A DNA stretch of 28,046 bases from a virus. A program made the translations under genes and the position numbers. Under the pieces are notes generated by a model. The model ran no database searches. It saw only the letters and a program-made list of their open reading frames with translations, and was not told the DNA's origin. The stretch is from positions 1-28,046 of IMG/VR virus record IMGVR_UViG_3300007346_000160; one strand, 5' to 3'. Of this stretch, positions 1 through 7,546 are shown in pieces (position 1 is the first letter of the stretch; each line of letters begins with the position of its first letter).

Positions 1-730
1 TTTCTGATTGCCAAGAATCCAAAACATAAAAATCAGTATTAGCAACTAAATTTCTAACTCTTATTCCATCTACTTTACTATTTGTGCTTGGAATATAATA
101 ATCAAATGATACTGTATAACCAACTCCTGCCTGTAGGTTGAAAATGCCACAAAGATGATTTGATGTATTCCCACCTGACAGTGTAAATTTATACGCATTA
201 TTTACTCCTGCAACACTTTGTGCTGCCGCCCCTATTCCGTTGGATTCAAACAAATTTTCTGTACTTGTAAAATCTGAGGTGTACTGAACCACATCAGTAT
301 TCACCCAATCCGTCATAGTACCGTCCGCAACTTCCGCAGCAGTAAAGTCTGCTTCTGCGTTATCGCTACTTCTTCTTACCTTTACAACAGAACCGCTATA
401 ACTTGTGCTTAAATTCCTTAAACTATACGCAGCAGCAGCAGTCGCAGTATCTAACGGTAAAGGATCAAGCTCTCCATTAACCCAACTCTCAAGTGTACCA
501 TTAATTACCTCATTACTTGTAAAATCTCTTTCTTTATTGTCACTACTTCTCCTTACCCTTACAACGTCTAGATTATTATCAGTTAGTACATAAATAGACC
601 AAGCTGCAACAGCTTCTGGATATAAATCTAATATATATAATGGAAATACTTGTGTATCTCCAATGTAAACTTTATTTACATTAGTTGAACCAATTTTAAT
701 TTTATTAATATCTAAACTACCTAAATTCAT
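1..730 (-). CDS. Tail fibre / receptor-binding-like protein, C-terminus cut by window edge
   Basis: An open frame of 243 codons runs off the left edge without a stop, so only the N-terminal part is visible. It starts at the ATG at 730, which overlaps the TGA of the upstream fibre gene in an ATGA junction, so the two are probably translationally coupled. Residues 8-30 form a short repeat of the type IKIGSTNVNKVYIGDTQVF, common at the head of phage tail proteins. Two units of about 59 residues follow, each with the core VRRSSDN (near residues 59-65 and 118-124). This core is typical of arabinofuranosidase-B/concanavalin-like modules in phage fibres. Residues 150-243 look like a jelly-roll carbohydrate-binding domain. 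The likely role is host-surface binding. Family assignment is by motif memory only. Confidence 0.7.
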   Translation of the reverse strand, partial: MNLGSLDINKIKIGSTNVNKVYIGDTQVFPLYILDLYPEAVAAWSIYVLTDNNLDVVRVRRSSDNKERDFTSNEVINGTLESWVNGELDPLPLDTATAAAAYSLRNLSTSYSGSVVKVRRSSDNAEADFTAAEVADGTMTDWVNTDVVQYTSDFTSTENLFESNGIGAAAQSVAGVNNAYKFTLSGGNTSNHLCGIFNLQAGVGYTVSFDYYIPSTNSKVDGIRVRNLVANTDFYVLDSWQSE

Positions 731-1923
731 ATAATAAAATATATAATAGTAGAACTTGGTGTTAAAACATCATATTCAGCTTGAGTACCAGCCCAAAATT
801 TTAAGTTTATTGCATTATTATTGTCAATAACTCCTGCTGAAAAAAGATTTGTAATATCTGGAGTTGGTATAAGGTCTGTTTCAATTTTATTACTTACTCC
901 GTTAATAAGACCTGTTATATCTGTTGGAATATGTGTATGTGAAACAGGAGCAGCACCAATATCAGATGGAGTTGCTCCGTGAACATTTCCTGTTTGGTTA
1001 ATATGGTTGTCTAAATTAGTTTGTATTGTTTCATAATTACTATCTAACTCGTCTACTGCATCTTTAACATTTTGTGATACTAATCCACTAACTGTGTTGT
1101 CATAAATAACATTTTCAGAATTAAAAGTTGCATCAAATGTTTTAGGTATAACAGTTCTAACTGGGTCATTTCCGCCAAATTTAATTTCTACATTAGGTGA
1201 ACCTTGAGTAGTATATGCTTCCCAAATGATTACAATTCTATCTGTTGCTCCAAAAGAAACTGTTGATAAAATAATTTCGTTTTCAAATATATTAAAAAAA
1301 TCTTCACTTTCAACTAAATCAGTGTAACCACTTCTAGCTATAAAATTAGCAGGTGTTAAATCATTGGAGTTATAAACAGTAAATCTTAATCTTGGATTTT
1401 CATTATTGTTCCCAATCGATTTTCTTACTTGCCCTATTGTATTTATTGTTCTATCTTGAATAATTTCACTAACAACACCTGCATCTGCAATTAAACGACC
1501 TATAATGTCTGGATTATTTGAGTCTGTAGAAGAAATAGCTGGACTAGTAATAATTTGTTCTGTGTCATTATATCTTGCATCTTCAACATTTGTAACAAGT
1601 TGAAAATAAGTTTCGTTTCCTATAACTTCAGTAGTAGTTGTACCATATAAAGTAAGTGTAGTTTCTAATGCATCAAGGTCTACTTTATCTGCAAGTAAAG
1701 CTTCAACTTCACTTTGCGTATAATAACGATCATCTAAAAAATCGGTGCTAAGTACTAATTCATAAACAGAACCATTCCAATAATAAATACTATCAGTAGA
1801 TTTGTCTATATAAAGTGAGCCTTTTGATCCTATATCCGGAAAATCTGATAACGTATTATATTGGCGTATAACACAACATGTTTTACGGTTTATATATCTT
1901 TTTATTTCGTTGGTTATGCTCAT
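727..1923 (-). CDS. Phage tail fibre / appendage protein (398 aa)
   Basis: The N-terminus (residues 20-58) carries a YNTLSDFPD...GSLYIDKSTDSIYYW stretch, an attachment-type motif seen at the start of many phage fibre and spike proteins. Residues 66-90 (YYTQSEVEALLADKVDLDAL) look like a trimeric fibre shaft segment. The middle is a beta-rich domain. A second shaft part near residues 270-340 has the NVKDAVDELDSNY and GAAPVSHTHIPTDITGL motifs found in many trimeric fibres. It is preceded by the 237-aa structural protein after an 89-nt gap and overlaps the next fibre gene by 4 nt. It is a virion appendage protein with high likelihood; its receptor is unknown. Confidence 0.75.
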   Translation of the reverse strand: MSITNEIKRYINRKTCCVIRQYNTLSDFPDIGSKGSLYIDKSTDSIYYWNGSVYELVLSTDFLDDRYYTQSEVEALLADKVDLDALETTLTLYGTTTTEVIGNETYFQLVTNVEDARYNDTEQIITSPAISSTDSNNPDIIGRLIADAGVVSEIIQDRTINTIGQVRKSIGNNNENPRLRFTVYNSNDLTPANFIARSGYTDLVESEDFFNIFENEIILSTVSFGATDRIVIIWEAYTTQGSPNVEIKFGGNDPVRTVIPKTFDATFNSENVIYDNTVSGLVSQNVKDAVDELDSNYETIQTNLDNHINQTGNVHGATPSDIGAAPVSHTHIPTDITGLINGVSNKIETDLIPTPDITNLFSAGVIDNNNAINLKFWAGTQAEYDVLTPSSTIIYFII

Positions 1924-2012
1924 TATTATTTGTTTATATTAACCTACAATTACAATAATATATTAATTTGTTATTACAAATTATGTTGGAATATTTTTTA
2001 TTACAATATTTG

Positions 2013-2726
2013 TTAAACTATGCTATAATTTATTCCATTAAATAACAAATTAATAGAACCATAATCTGTATTAATAACATAAGATAAAGCACCATCAATT
2101 GTTTCTGTTGAAAAAGTTTCTATAGTTATATTGTCTGTACCTGCGTTGCCAGAAGTATCTTTTATTGTTATTATTTGCCCTGTAGTTAAAGTTGAAATAT
2201 CCGGTAATGTTTTAACGTCTCCGCCGCTATTAATATCAGTTATTAAATAAAATAATCTGTTTTTAACACTTGCTGAAATATTACTATTGCCGGATCCGCT
2301 TGTTAATACTTCAGAAGTAATTACATCAGATTTAACTCCTTGTATAACTAATTTACCTTCGTTATTAGTTATATTTAAATCAGTTTCGCTAGAATTACTA
2401 ATTTCCCAATTAATAGTATTATAAGTAATATCTCCACATTTTTCACATTCAGTATTTTTTCTTGCTTCTAATATAGAAATATCATCAACAACAACTGTTA
2501 ATGTAGCTGTTATTGTTGTATCTGCTGTTAAAAGTCCAATATCCCAAACTTTTGAAACATTATCCCAAGTTGTTCCAGCAGGTAGTGATGAATTTTTATA
2601 TGATACTCCATTAGGAAAATTAAAAGAAACAAAAGTATTATTACTATTTATTGTACCATTATTTGTAGCATCAATGCTGAATGTAATTTCTTTACCGTTA
2701 TATAAATTTAAAGGTTCTGTTAACAT
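2013..2726 (-). CDS. Virion-associated protein with DUF11/Ig-like N-terminus
   Basis: A 237-aa protein. Residues 1-80 match the pattern of DUF11-type Ig-like repeats: NGKEITFSIDATNNGT, then FPNGVSYKNSSLPAG, then WDIGLLTADTTITATL. A CEKC pair lies near residues 94-97. The C-terminal 70 residues have the ITIKDTSGNAGTDNITIE ... INTDYGSINLLFNGINY pattern, a beta-rich element common at the C-terminus of phage structural and fibre proteins. No signal peptide is visible. It lies among fibre genes, so a surface decoration or adhesion role is inferred. The ATG at 2726 follows an A-rich leader with no Shine-Dalgarno. Confidence 0.6.
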   Translation of the reverse strand: MLTEPLNLYNGKEITFSIDATNNGTINSNNTFVSFNFPNGVSYKNSSLPAGTTWDNVSKVWDIGLLTADTTITATLTVVVDDISILEARKNTECEKCGDITYNTINWEISNSSETDLNITNNEGKLVIQGVKSDVITSEVLTSGSGNSNISASVKNRLFYLITDINSGGDVKTLPDISTLTTGQIITIKDTSGNAGTDNITIETFSTETIDGALSYVINTDYGSINLLFNGINYSIV

Positions 2727-2742
2727 TTTTGTTTTCTTTTAA

Positions 2743-3249
2743 TTATGGTGTTATACTTAAATCAGGTGTTGCATCTGAACTGCTAGTAGAAATATCAGGA
2801 GATATCGCTACACATTCCCCAGAACAATCATCACAAACAGTGCCATTTCCGCAAATAACACCATGACAATTACTTTTTATTAAAATAGTAACTGTTCCTT
2901 CTGTACTAAGCCCATCGCATGATATTCTATAAGTTATTTTACCAACTCTTTCGTCAGCTCCGTTTATACCATCTACAACAGAAAAGTTCAATTGTGTAGA
3001 ATTAACATTTACATTGGTTAAATTATCACTGTGGCTAATTATAGTAAATGTAGGCTCTCCTGTACAAACTTCTGTACTAATTTTTGTGTTTTCCCACAGA
3101 ATATGCCCAGATTCATTACATGCAACAGAATCTTCTTCACACAGTAATATATGACTAGCTACTAAACAAGGGCCATAGTCACAACCTGCAGGAGTTGAAC
3201 AGCTTTCAGATGATGGGAAACAACAACAAGAAGAGAAAAAATCGTTCAT
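2743..3249 (-). CDS. Cysteine-rich small virion-block protein (168 aa)
   Basis: Function not recognised. The protein has about 15 cysteines in 168 residues (roughly 9%), which is extreme for this AT-rich genome. It has a CCC run at residues 8-10, several CxxxC-type pairs in the first 45 residues, and a second cluster (CHGVICGNGTVCDDCSGEC) near residues 128-146. The middle (about 60-125) looks like a beta-sandwich or Ig-like domain. There is no signal peptide or membrane segment. Its ATG overlaps the stop of the 156-aa gene by one base (TAATG), so the two are probably coupled. Position between connector and fibre genes suggests a minor virion protein. Disulfide or metal binding is inferred from cysteine spacing alone. 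Confidence 0.6.
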   Translation of the reverse strand: MNDFFSSCCCFPSSESCSTPAGCDYGPCLVASHILLCEEDSVACNESGHILWENTKISTEVCTGEPTFTIISHSDNLTNVNVNSTQLNFSVVDGINGADERVGKITYRISCDGLSTEGTVTILIKSNCHGVICGNGTVCDDCSGECVAISPDISTSSSDATPDLSITP

Positions 3250-3719
3250 TATTTATTAAGTTGGCAATCGCAGTTTAATCTTTTTATTAATGCCTTTGCT
3301 TTAATAAAATATTCTGCTGCGATTCTAGTGTGATTAAATTGTGCATTAGTTTTTATAAAATCAATATATGATTCTAATAAAAGAGATTTTTCCCTATCAT
3401 AATCGTATTGTGTTTTATATCTATCTAAACAACAGATTAATGTAGGAATTATTGCCATAGTTCTTGTATATTTTATGCCGCAACTTTCAAAACATATTTC
3501 ATACACTCCATCTTTAAGTTCTATTAAATTAGGCTTGTGTGTAAATATATCAAGTTCAGCCACTTTTTCAGTACTGTCGTTTACGATAACTTTATATGTT
3601 ACAGGTATTTCATAATCTTCACCATCTTCCCAAATCGAAAAATCAGTGTAATAAGATTTATCACACATTTCTTCTATAAAGAACTCAAACTTACCAGCAG
3701 TTACACAAGAACAAAGCAT
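3249..3719 (-). CDS. Unknown Cys-rich protein in virion block (156 aa)
   Basis: Not recognised. Residues 1-95 look beta-rich, with a middle stretch YEIPVTYKVIVNDSTEKVAEL suggesting a small beta sandwich. Residues 96-156 look alpha-helical (DRYKTQYDYDREKSLLLESY onward). Nine cysteines are present: CSC at the start, FESCG, ICC in the middle, and NCDC near the end. It is coupled by a TAATG junction to the 168-aa Cys-rich gene downstream. The helical C-terminus and location suggest a small connector or tail component, but that is inference. Confidence 0.6.
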   Translation of the reverse strand: MLCSCVTAGKFEFFIEEMCDKSYYTDFSIWEDGEDYEIPVTYKVIVNDSTEKVAELDIFTHKPNLIELKDGVYEICFESCGIKYTRTMAIIPTLICCLDRYKTQYDYDREKSLLLESYIDFIKTNAQFNHTRIAAEYFIKAKALIKRLNCDCQLNK

Positions 3720-3732
3720 TTATTTTATATTT

Positions 3733-3746
3733 ACTTTTTAAAAAGT
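3733..3746. repeat. 14-bp perfect palindrome upstream of the 156-aa gene
   Basis: ACTTTTTAAAAAGT is self-complementary and lies 14 nt upstream of the ATG at 3719, in the 87-nt gap after the 82-aa gene. In transcript form it is too AU-rich and loop-free to be a good terminator. It could be an operator or chance in AT-rich DNA. Confidence 0.25.
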
Positions 3747-3806
3747 GTGCTTTAAATTGAGAAAGCCTGTTATTCTTCACCCAACAGACATTTTATTTTT
3801 ATAAAA

Positions 3807-4055
3807 CTACAAAGGATTATTTTTAAATGCTTTTTGTGCAGCTCTTGTATTTTCAACAGAGTCAATTACAAGAGCTCCATCAACTACATATAAAGCAACA
3901 TACCCCTCTACATCACCTGTAGTAGAGTTATAATTTTTTAATGTAATATAACTGTAACATTCGTCACATACCATACCACATCCGCATTCTGCAGCTTCCT
4001 TAAGTGCTAATTTTAATTCTAGTGGTGGAATACCACTTTTTGTCTTTTTTAACAT
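3807..4055 (-). CDS. Small CGC/CxxC protein in virion block (82 aa)
   Basis: Not recognised. The N-terminus is a short amphipathic helix (PPLELKLALKEAAE). It is followed by CGCGMVCDEC near residues 29-38, a compact four-cysteine cluster that could bind zinc or form disulfides. The C-terminal half has beta strands ending in a basic tail. It is separated from the 543-aa Cys-rich gene by a terminator-like hairpin at 4080-4107, so it may have its own promoter or depend on read-through. The ATG at 4055 has no Shine-Dalgarno upstream. Confidence 0.55.
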   Translation of the reverse strand: MLKKTKSGIPPLELKLALKEAAECGCGMVCDECYSYITLKNYNSTTGDVEGYVALYVVDGALVIDSVENTRAAQKAFKNNPL

Positions 4056-4079
4056 TTTAATTGTATTTTAAATTCAAAA

Positions 4080-4107
4080 TTAGGAGTGGTTTTTACGCCA
4101 CCCCTAA
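4080..4107 (-). terminator. Terminator-like hairpin after the 543-aa gene
   Basis: The arms TTAGGAGTGG (4080-4089) and CCACCCCTAA (4098-4107) pair at 9 of 10 positions around an 8-nt loop. On the minus transcript the stem is followed by a short U run (AAUUUUG). It sits in the 107-nt gap between the 543-aa gene and the 82-aa gene, so it could reduce transcription of the downstream fibre cluster. Confidence 0.55.
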
Positions 4108-4118
4108 GAATTGATATG

Positions 4119-4148
4119 GATAGAAAAGGAATCACCTTTTGGGCTATC
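4119..4148. repeat. Second hairpin in the same gap
   Basis: GATAG/CTATC (5 bp) and AAAAGG/CCTTTT (6 bp) form a stem around a 5-nt loop with a 3-nt bulge on one side. Read on the plus strand it is followed by TTTTATT, so it would work better as a terminator for antisense transcription. On the minus transcript no U run follows. Confidence 0.35.
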
Positions 4149-4162
4149 TTTTATTCAATATG

Positions 4163-5794
4163 TTATATTTGGTCTCCTGCACAATTGATAGCTGTAATAA
4201 CTTCACAACTTTCTGGACTAAGTGTTTTAAGTTTAGTAAGAAGAGCCTCTACTGCAGTTTTAGTAGTTGAATCATTTTCAGGTACATCAATATTACCTTC
4301 AATTCCAAAAGATTGATATGTACCCATACCAGTTATTCCGAATTTGTCAAATGTAGAAAATCCGATTTGATATGTACAATATGATTTATCACATCTCGCT
4401 CTAACTGCTTTTCTTAGTTTAGATTGTTTACTAGGTAAACCTAACCAACCTGATCTATGATCTCCGATATCTCCAAAATCACCTAACTCTTCGTAAACAT
4501 TGTTAAACTCAGCAAACTGAATTTGACTCCCAAAGTTAGCAGGTAATTTAGGCTCAAGTAATGTAGCCTTTTTAGACCATTTCGGATTCAATACACCAGA
4601 AGGTGAAATAATTTCAAGCTCAACCCTTCTGCCCCAAAATTGTTTAGGTTGTGTAATATCTAATTCTTCACAATCATATTTTGGTTGTAATGCTATAGCT
4701 GCAATACCACAATTAGGAGTTTCAGTTGTTCCTGAACTTCCACATTGTTGACATGTAGAAGCAGTTACAAAATCAGGAAATGAAGTAATAGCATCAGAAC
4801 ACTCTGTTAATCCTGTAATTGTAAAAGTGTCATCACATGTACTTACAAAAAGTTGTGCAGGACAACATTGCCCTTGTCCTCTTGTAACTACTGCAAAACC
4901 ACTGTGCTTTCCTAACTCAGCTTTAAAAGCTTTTTCAATTTCCATTGCAGCCAATTCCAATTGGTCTACTAATGTTTTTGTGTCATCGGCAGGATCAGTT
5001 AGATTGAATGTATATTGAGTATTGTTTACAGTGAAAGTTGTAAGCTTTGCAAACGCATTACAATCAGTACAATCCGTTCCTACTTCAGGAGCAATGCAGT
5101 ATGCTTTGAAATTAGGGTGTATCTTAACAAATTTTACTGGAACATCTGTACCCCAACCTTGAGGTGATGTATGAGGGTAAATTGTACCATCCTTAAGATA
5201 ATGTTGTGAATCATTGTTAAGTAAATCAACTAATCCGCAAACCATTTCATCACAGGATACTGTTTGGTCGCAGCCATCACACGTTTCACAATCAGGTGTG
5301 TAAGAAACAACTCTTTGTTCAAATTGTTTGTTTACATGTGTTGCTCCTACCCAAGATAATGTGTCATTATCATAAATTCTATATCTAGCTGTTAATGTTT
5401 CGCAACTAAGACATCCTGGATAAATAGCCTCAATATGAGGCACTGCACACTTAGGGCCAAATGCATTAAGTGTATCAATTCTACATCCATCAATTTGTAA
5501 TGGTACAAGCTCTCTAATTCCATCAGAAATTTTCTTGTTCATACTAGAATAACCAACTCCAATCTTTAGTTTAGAAATTTGATTTGCTGTGGTAAGATCT
5601 GCTGGCTCAATAGTTGTTGGTATAGAACCATCTTTGGTTTCAATCCACATAGCCAAAGCTTTTGGCGGTACATTGTATTTCTTGATAATAGTTCCATTAT
5701 CTTCATACTCGCTGTACAAAGCGGTTCCACTTGCCACAAAACCAAGATTTCCCTCAGTACTTATGTGTCTTGTGTATCTTATTTTTTTACTCAT
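4163..5794 (-). CDS. Large Cys-rich virion protein (543 aa), function unknown
   Basis: Not recognised at family level. The 543-aa protein has about 24 cysteines. One cluster near residues 169-188 reads CETCDGCDQTVSCDEMVC. Further CTDC, CC, CQQC and CDKSYC groups follow along the chain. The N-terminal 100 residues look beta-rich (GFVASGTALYSEY; YNVPPKALAMWIETKDG). No signal peptide or membrane span is visible. It is directly downstream of the likely connector gene (13-nt gap) and upstream of the small Cys-rich genes and fibres, so a tail or head-surface structural role is likely. The cysteines may form disulfides on the virion surface or bind metal. Confidence 0.65.
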   Translation of the reverse strand: MSKKIRYTRHISTEGNLGFVASGTALYSEYEDNGTIIKKYNVPPKALAMWIETKDGSIPTTIEPADLTTANQISKLKIGVGYSSMNKKISDGIRELVPLQIDGCRIDTLNAFGPKCAVPHIEAIYPGCLSCETLTARYRIYDNDTLSWVGATHVNKQFEQRVVSYTPDCETCDGCDQTVSCDEMVCGLVDLLNNDSQHYLKDGTIYPHTSPQGWGTDVPVKFVKIHPNFKAYCIAPEVGTDCTDCNAFAKLTTFTVNNTQYTFNLTDPADDTKTLVDQLELAAMEIEKAFKAELGKHSGFAVVTRGQGQCCPAQLFVSTCDDTFTITGLTECSDAITSFPDFVTASTCQQCGSSGTTETPNCGIAAIALQPKYDCEELDITQPKQFWGRRVELEIISPSGVLNPKWSKKATLLEPKLPANFGSQIQFAEFNNVYEELGDFGDIGDHRSGWLGLPSKQSKLRKAVRARCDKSYCTYQIGFSTFDKFGITGMGTYQSFGIEGNIDVPENDSTTKTAVEALLTKLKTLSPESCEVITAINCAGDQI

Positions 5795-5807
5795 GATTAT
5801 AAATATG

Positions 5808-6521
5808 TTAAATTAAATTTTTTCGTTGTATATATTTTTGTAATTGTGTTTGAAAACCTTCTATATCTTTTACGTCTCTGTGACCTATAAGTACAGCAAT
5901 GTCTTCTACTTTTATAGCTGAATCTTCATCTAATACAAAATCAACATCTTCTTTGATAATGGTTTCATCAGGTTCTTCATATTCATTTGCACATTTTAGT
6001 AAACTTGGAGCTTGTAATGGAACAATCTTTTTGTAATAATCTATACGAATATTCTCAAGTTTAGATTTATTATCTAAATATAAATGTAAAGAATCTCCCG
6101 AATCATCTGCTATTAATTGTTCCCATTCAAAACTTGGTTTTCTATATGGGCTTCTAAGGGCTTCATAAAGTTTGTCACTAAATACTAGTCTTGGTATTAT
6201 TTCTTTATTTTCTTTACAGCCCTCACAAGAAACATTGGCAATTTGATTAACTCTTTTGTAAAAATCTTTTGGATAACTAGCTATATATTTATTACCATTT
6301 TTAGAAAAATTTAATTTTTGATCTTTTACTAATAATGGTCTTAATATGTTTTTATAATAAATGTCCATCTCTGCTAAAGGGATTATATTTGTAACATATA
6401 TTTGATAAGCCTCGTTTATTAAAGGTATTAAATCAAGAAGTTTATACTCTTGCTCTTCACCACTAATAAACGCATTTAATTTACGTCTTACGTTAAATAT
6501 AATCTTTCTAGTAGATATCAT
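5808..6521 (-). CDS. Putative head-tail connector / ring protein (237 aa)
   Basis: The protein opens with a helical segment, a common start of phage adaptor proteins (IFNVRRKLNAF ... LIPLINEAYQIYV). The central part (YPKDFYKRVNQIANVSCEGC, then RLVFSDKLYEALRSPYRKP, then LYLDNKSKLENIRIDYYK) follows the pattern of the tail-tubular/adaptor proteins that sit under the portal in podoviruses and crAss-like phages. The helical tail is acidic then basic. It starts 3 nt after the stop of the 317-aa gene. The order capsid, 317-aa protein, this protein supports a connector role. Assignment is by pattern and position, not alignment. Confidence 0.45.
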   Translation of the reverse strand: MISTRKIIFNVRRKLNAFISGEEQEYKLLDLIPLINEAYQIYVTNIIPLAEMDIYYKNILRPLLVKDQKLNFSKNGNKYIASYPKDFYKRVNQIANVSCEGCKENKEIIPRLVFSDKLYEALRSPYRKPSFEWEQLIADDSGDSLHLYLDNKSKLENIRIDYYKKIVPLQAPSLLKCANEYEEPDETIIKEDVDFVLDEDSAIKVEDIAVLIGHRDVKDIEGFQTQLQKYIQRKNLI

Positions 6522-6523
6522 TA

Positions 6524-7477
6524 TTATGCAAATTCCTCTAACAATTCTAACAATTCATCAAATTTTTCTAAGTTGTCGTTATGCATGTAGAAGTTTATAA
6601 GTAATTCATCCGTGATAATTGAATCGCCTGATATAGGAACAGCTTTTAATGTATAACCAGTCTTTGACCTCCTTATTAGATTTTTTCTAATTGCAGAATA
6701 AACAGCAGTGTAAACATCTAATTGTGTATTATCCATGTCGCTAAACATCAAAAACATATCAGAATACAATCTTTTTGTACCTGGCATTTTTTCATTGCCA
6801 TCAATACAATAAGAATAAATTAATGTATCTAATGCTTCAGGGTCATTATAATTATCAGAATATCCCGGAGGATCTAAAATAGCTGCAATCTTTTTCTTTC
6901 TCTCATGACTCATTCCTCCAAATATTGTAGTAAGTTTTACCTTTTTACTAATATTTTTTGCCTTTGTCTCTTTTTCTATTTTAGGGCTGATTATCTCTAA
7001 TTTAGAACCTTCTGTATCAAATTTCGATTGTACTTTGTTAGATTGTTTTACATTTGACCTATCTCTATAGACCCTCATATAAAACTCTTCAATTGCACTA
7101 TCATTTGTTAATGTTTTAGATGATCCTACCATTTTAGTTGAAGTCCATAAAAACATATGGCTAAAAAATGGGTCAAATCTATTAACTAAAGATGTTTCAT
7201 CAACAGTTATAATATCTCCTGTAGAATCCGTTAAACCTAAAGATTTAGCTATTCTTTTTAAATCTGAAACTTGACCATCAAAAGCCCATCTATCACCCTT
7301 CCAAAATGGAGTTAAATTCATCATTACACCAAGTAATGGTTCATCTTTACTTAAAGTTTCTCCAGAAAATTGTCCCTCAGAATTTGGGTCAATATTTTGT
7401 TGATTATATATATCCCCATTTGTTTTTAGTTGGCCTAAGTTGCCTTTTCTTTTTAAAATAATTACTTCTCTTTCCAT
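6524..7477 (-). CDS. Unknown virion-block protein downstream of capsid (317 aa)
   Basis: Not recognised. The 317-aa protein is mixed alpha/beta, with a Lys-rich linker near residues 150-185 and a helical acidic C-terminus (NLEKFDELLELLEEF). Its position between the major capsid protein and the probable connector matches where tailed phages place auxiliary capsid or head-completion proteins. The ATG at 7477 is 69 nt after the capsid gene, whose terminator occupies that gap. Transcription of this gene therefore depends on read-through or a local promoter that I cannot see. Confidence 0.55.
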   Translation of the reverse strand: MEREVIILKRKGNLGQLKTNGDIYNQQNIDPNSEGQFSGETLSKDEPLLGVMMNLTPFWKGDRWAFDGQVSDLKRIAKSLGLTDSTGDIITVDETSLVNRFDPFFSHMFLWTSTKMVGSSKTLTNDSAIEEFYMRVYRDRSNVKQSNKVQSKFDTEGSKLEIISPKIEKETKAKNISKKVKLTTIFGGMSHERKKKIAAILDPPGYSDNYNDPEALDTLIYSYCIDGNEKMPGTKRLYSDMFLMFSDMDNTQLDVYTAVYSAIRKNLIRRSKTGYTLKAVPISGDSIITDELLINFYMHNDNLEKFDELLELLEEFA

Positions 7478-7501
7478 GTTAAATTTACTATTTATAAATT
7501 A

Positions 7502-7533
7502 AAAAATTGGGGAGTATTTCATCCCCAATTTTT
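7502..7533 (-). terminator. Strong terminator after the major capsid gene
   Basis: A perfect 12-bp stem (AAAAATTGGGGA at 7502-7513, TCCCCAATTTTT at 7522-7533) has an 8-nt loop. The GC core is followed by a U run on the minus transcript, and because the stem base is A/T it is terminator-like in both directions. It lies 14 nt after the capsid stop, which fits high-level capsid mRNA with reduced downstream expression. Confidence 0.8.
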
Positions 7534-7546
7534 ATATCTAAATTAT

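Noticed and set aside
1-730. Diversity-generating retroelement or variable repeat in the fibre gene
   Set aside because: No reverse transcriptase and no template repeat with adenine-specific differences were seen in the window.
4086-4316. Plus-strand open frame over the end of the 543-aa gene
   Set aside because: Antisense to a clear gene and overlapping hairpins; the product has no recognisable features.
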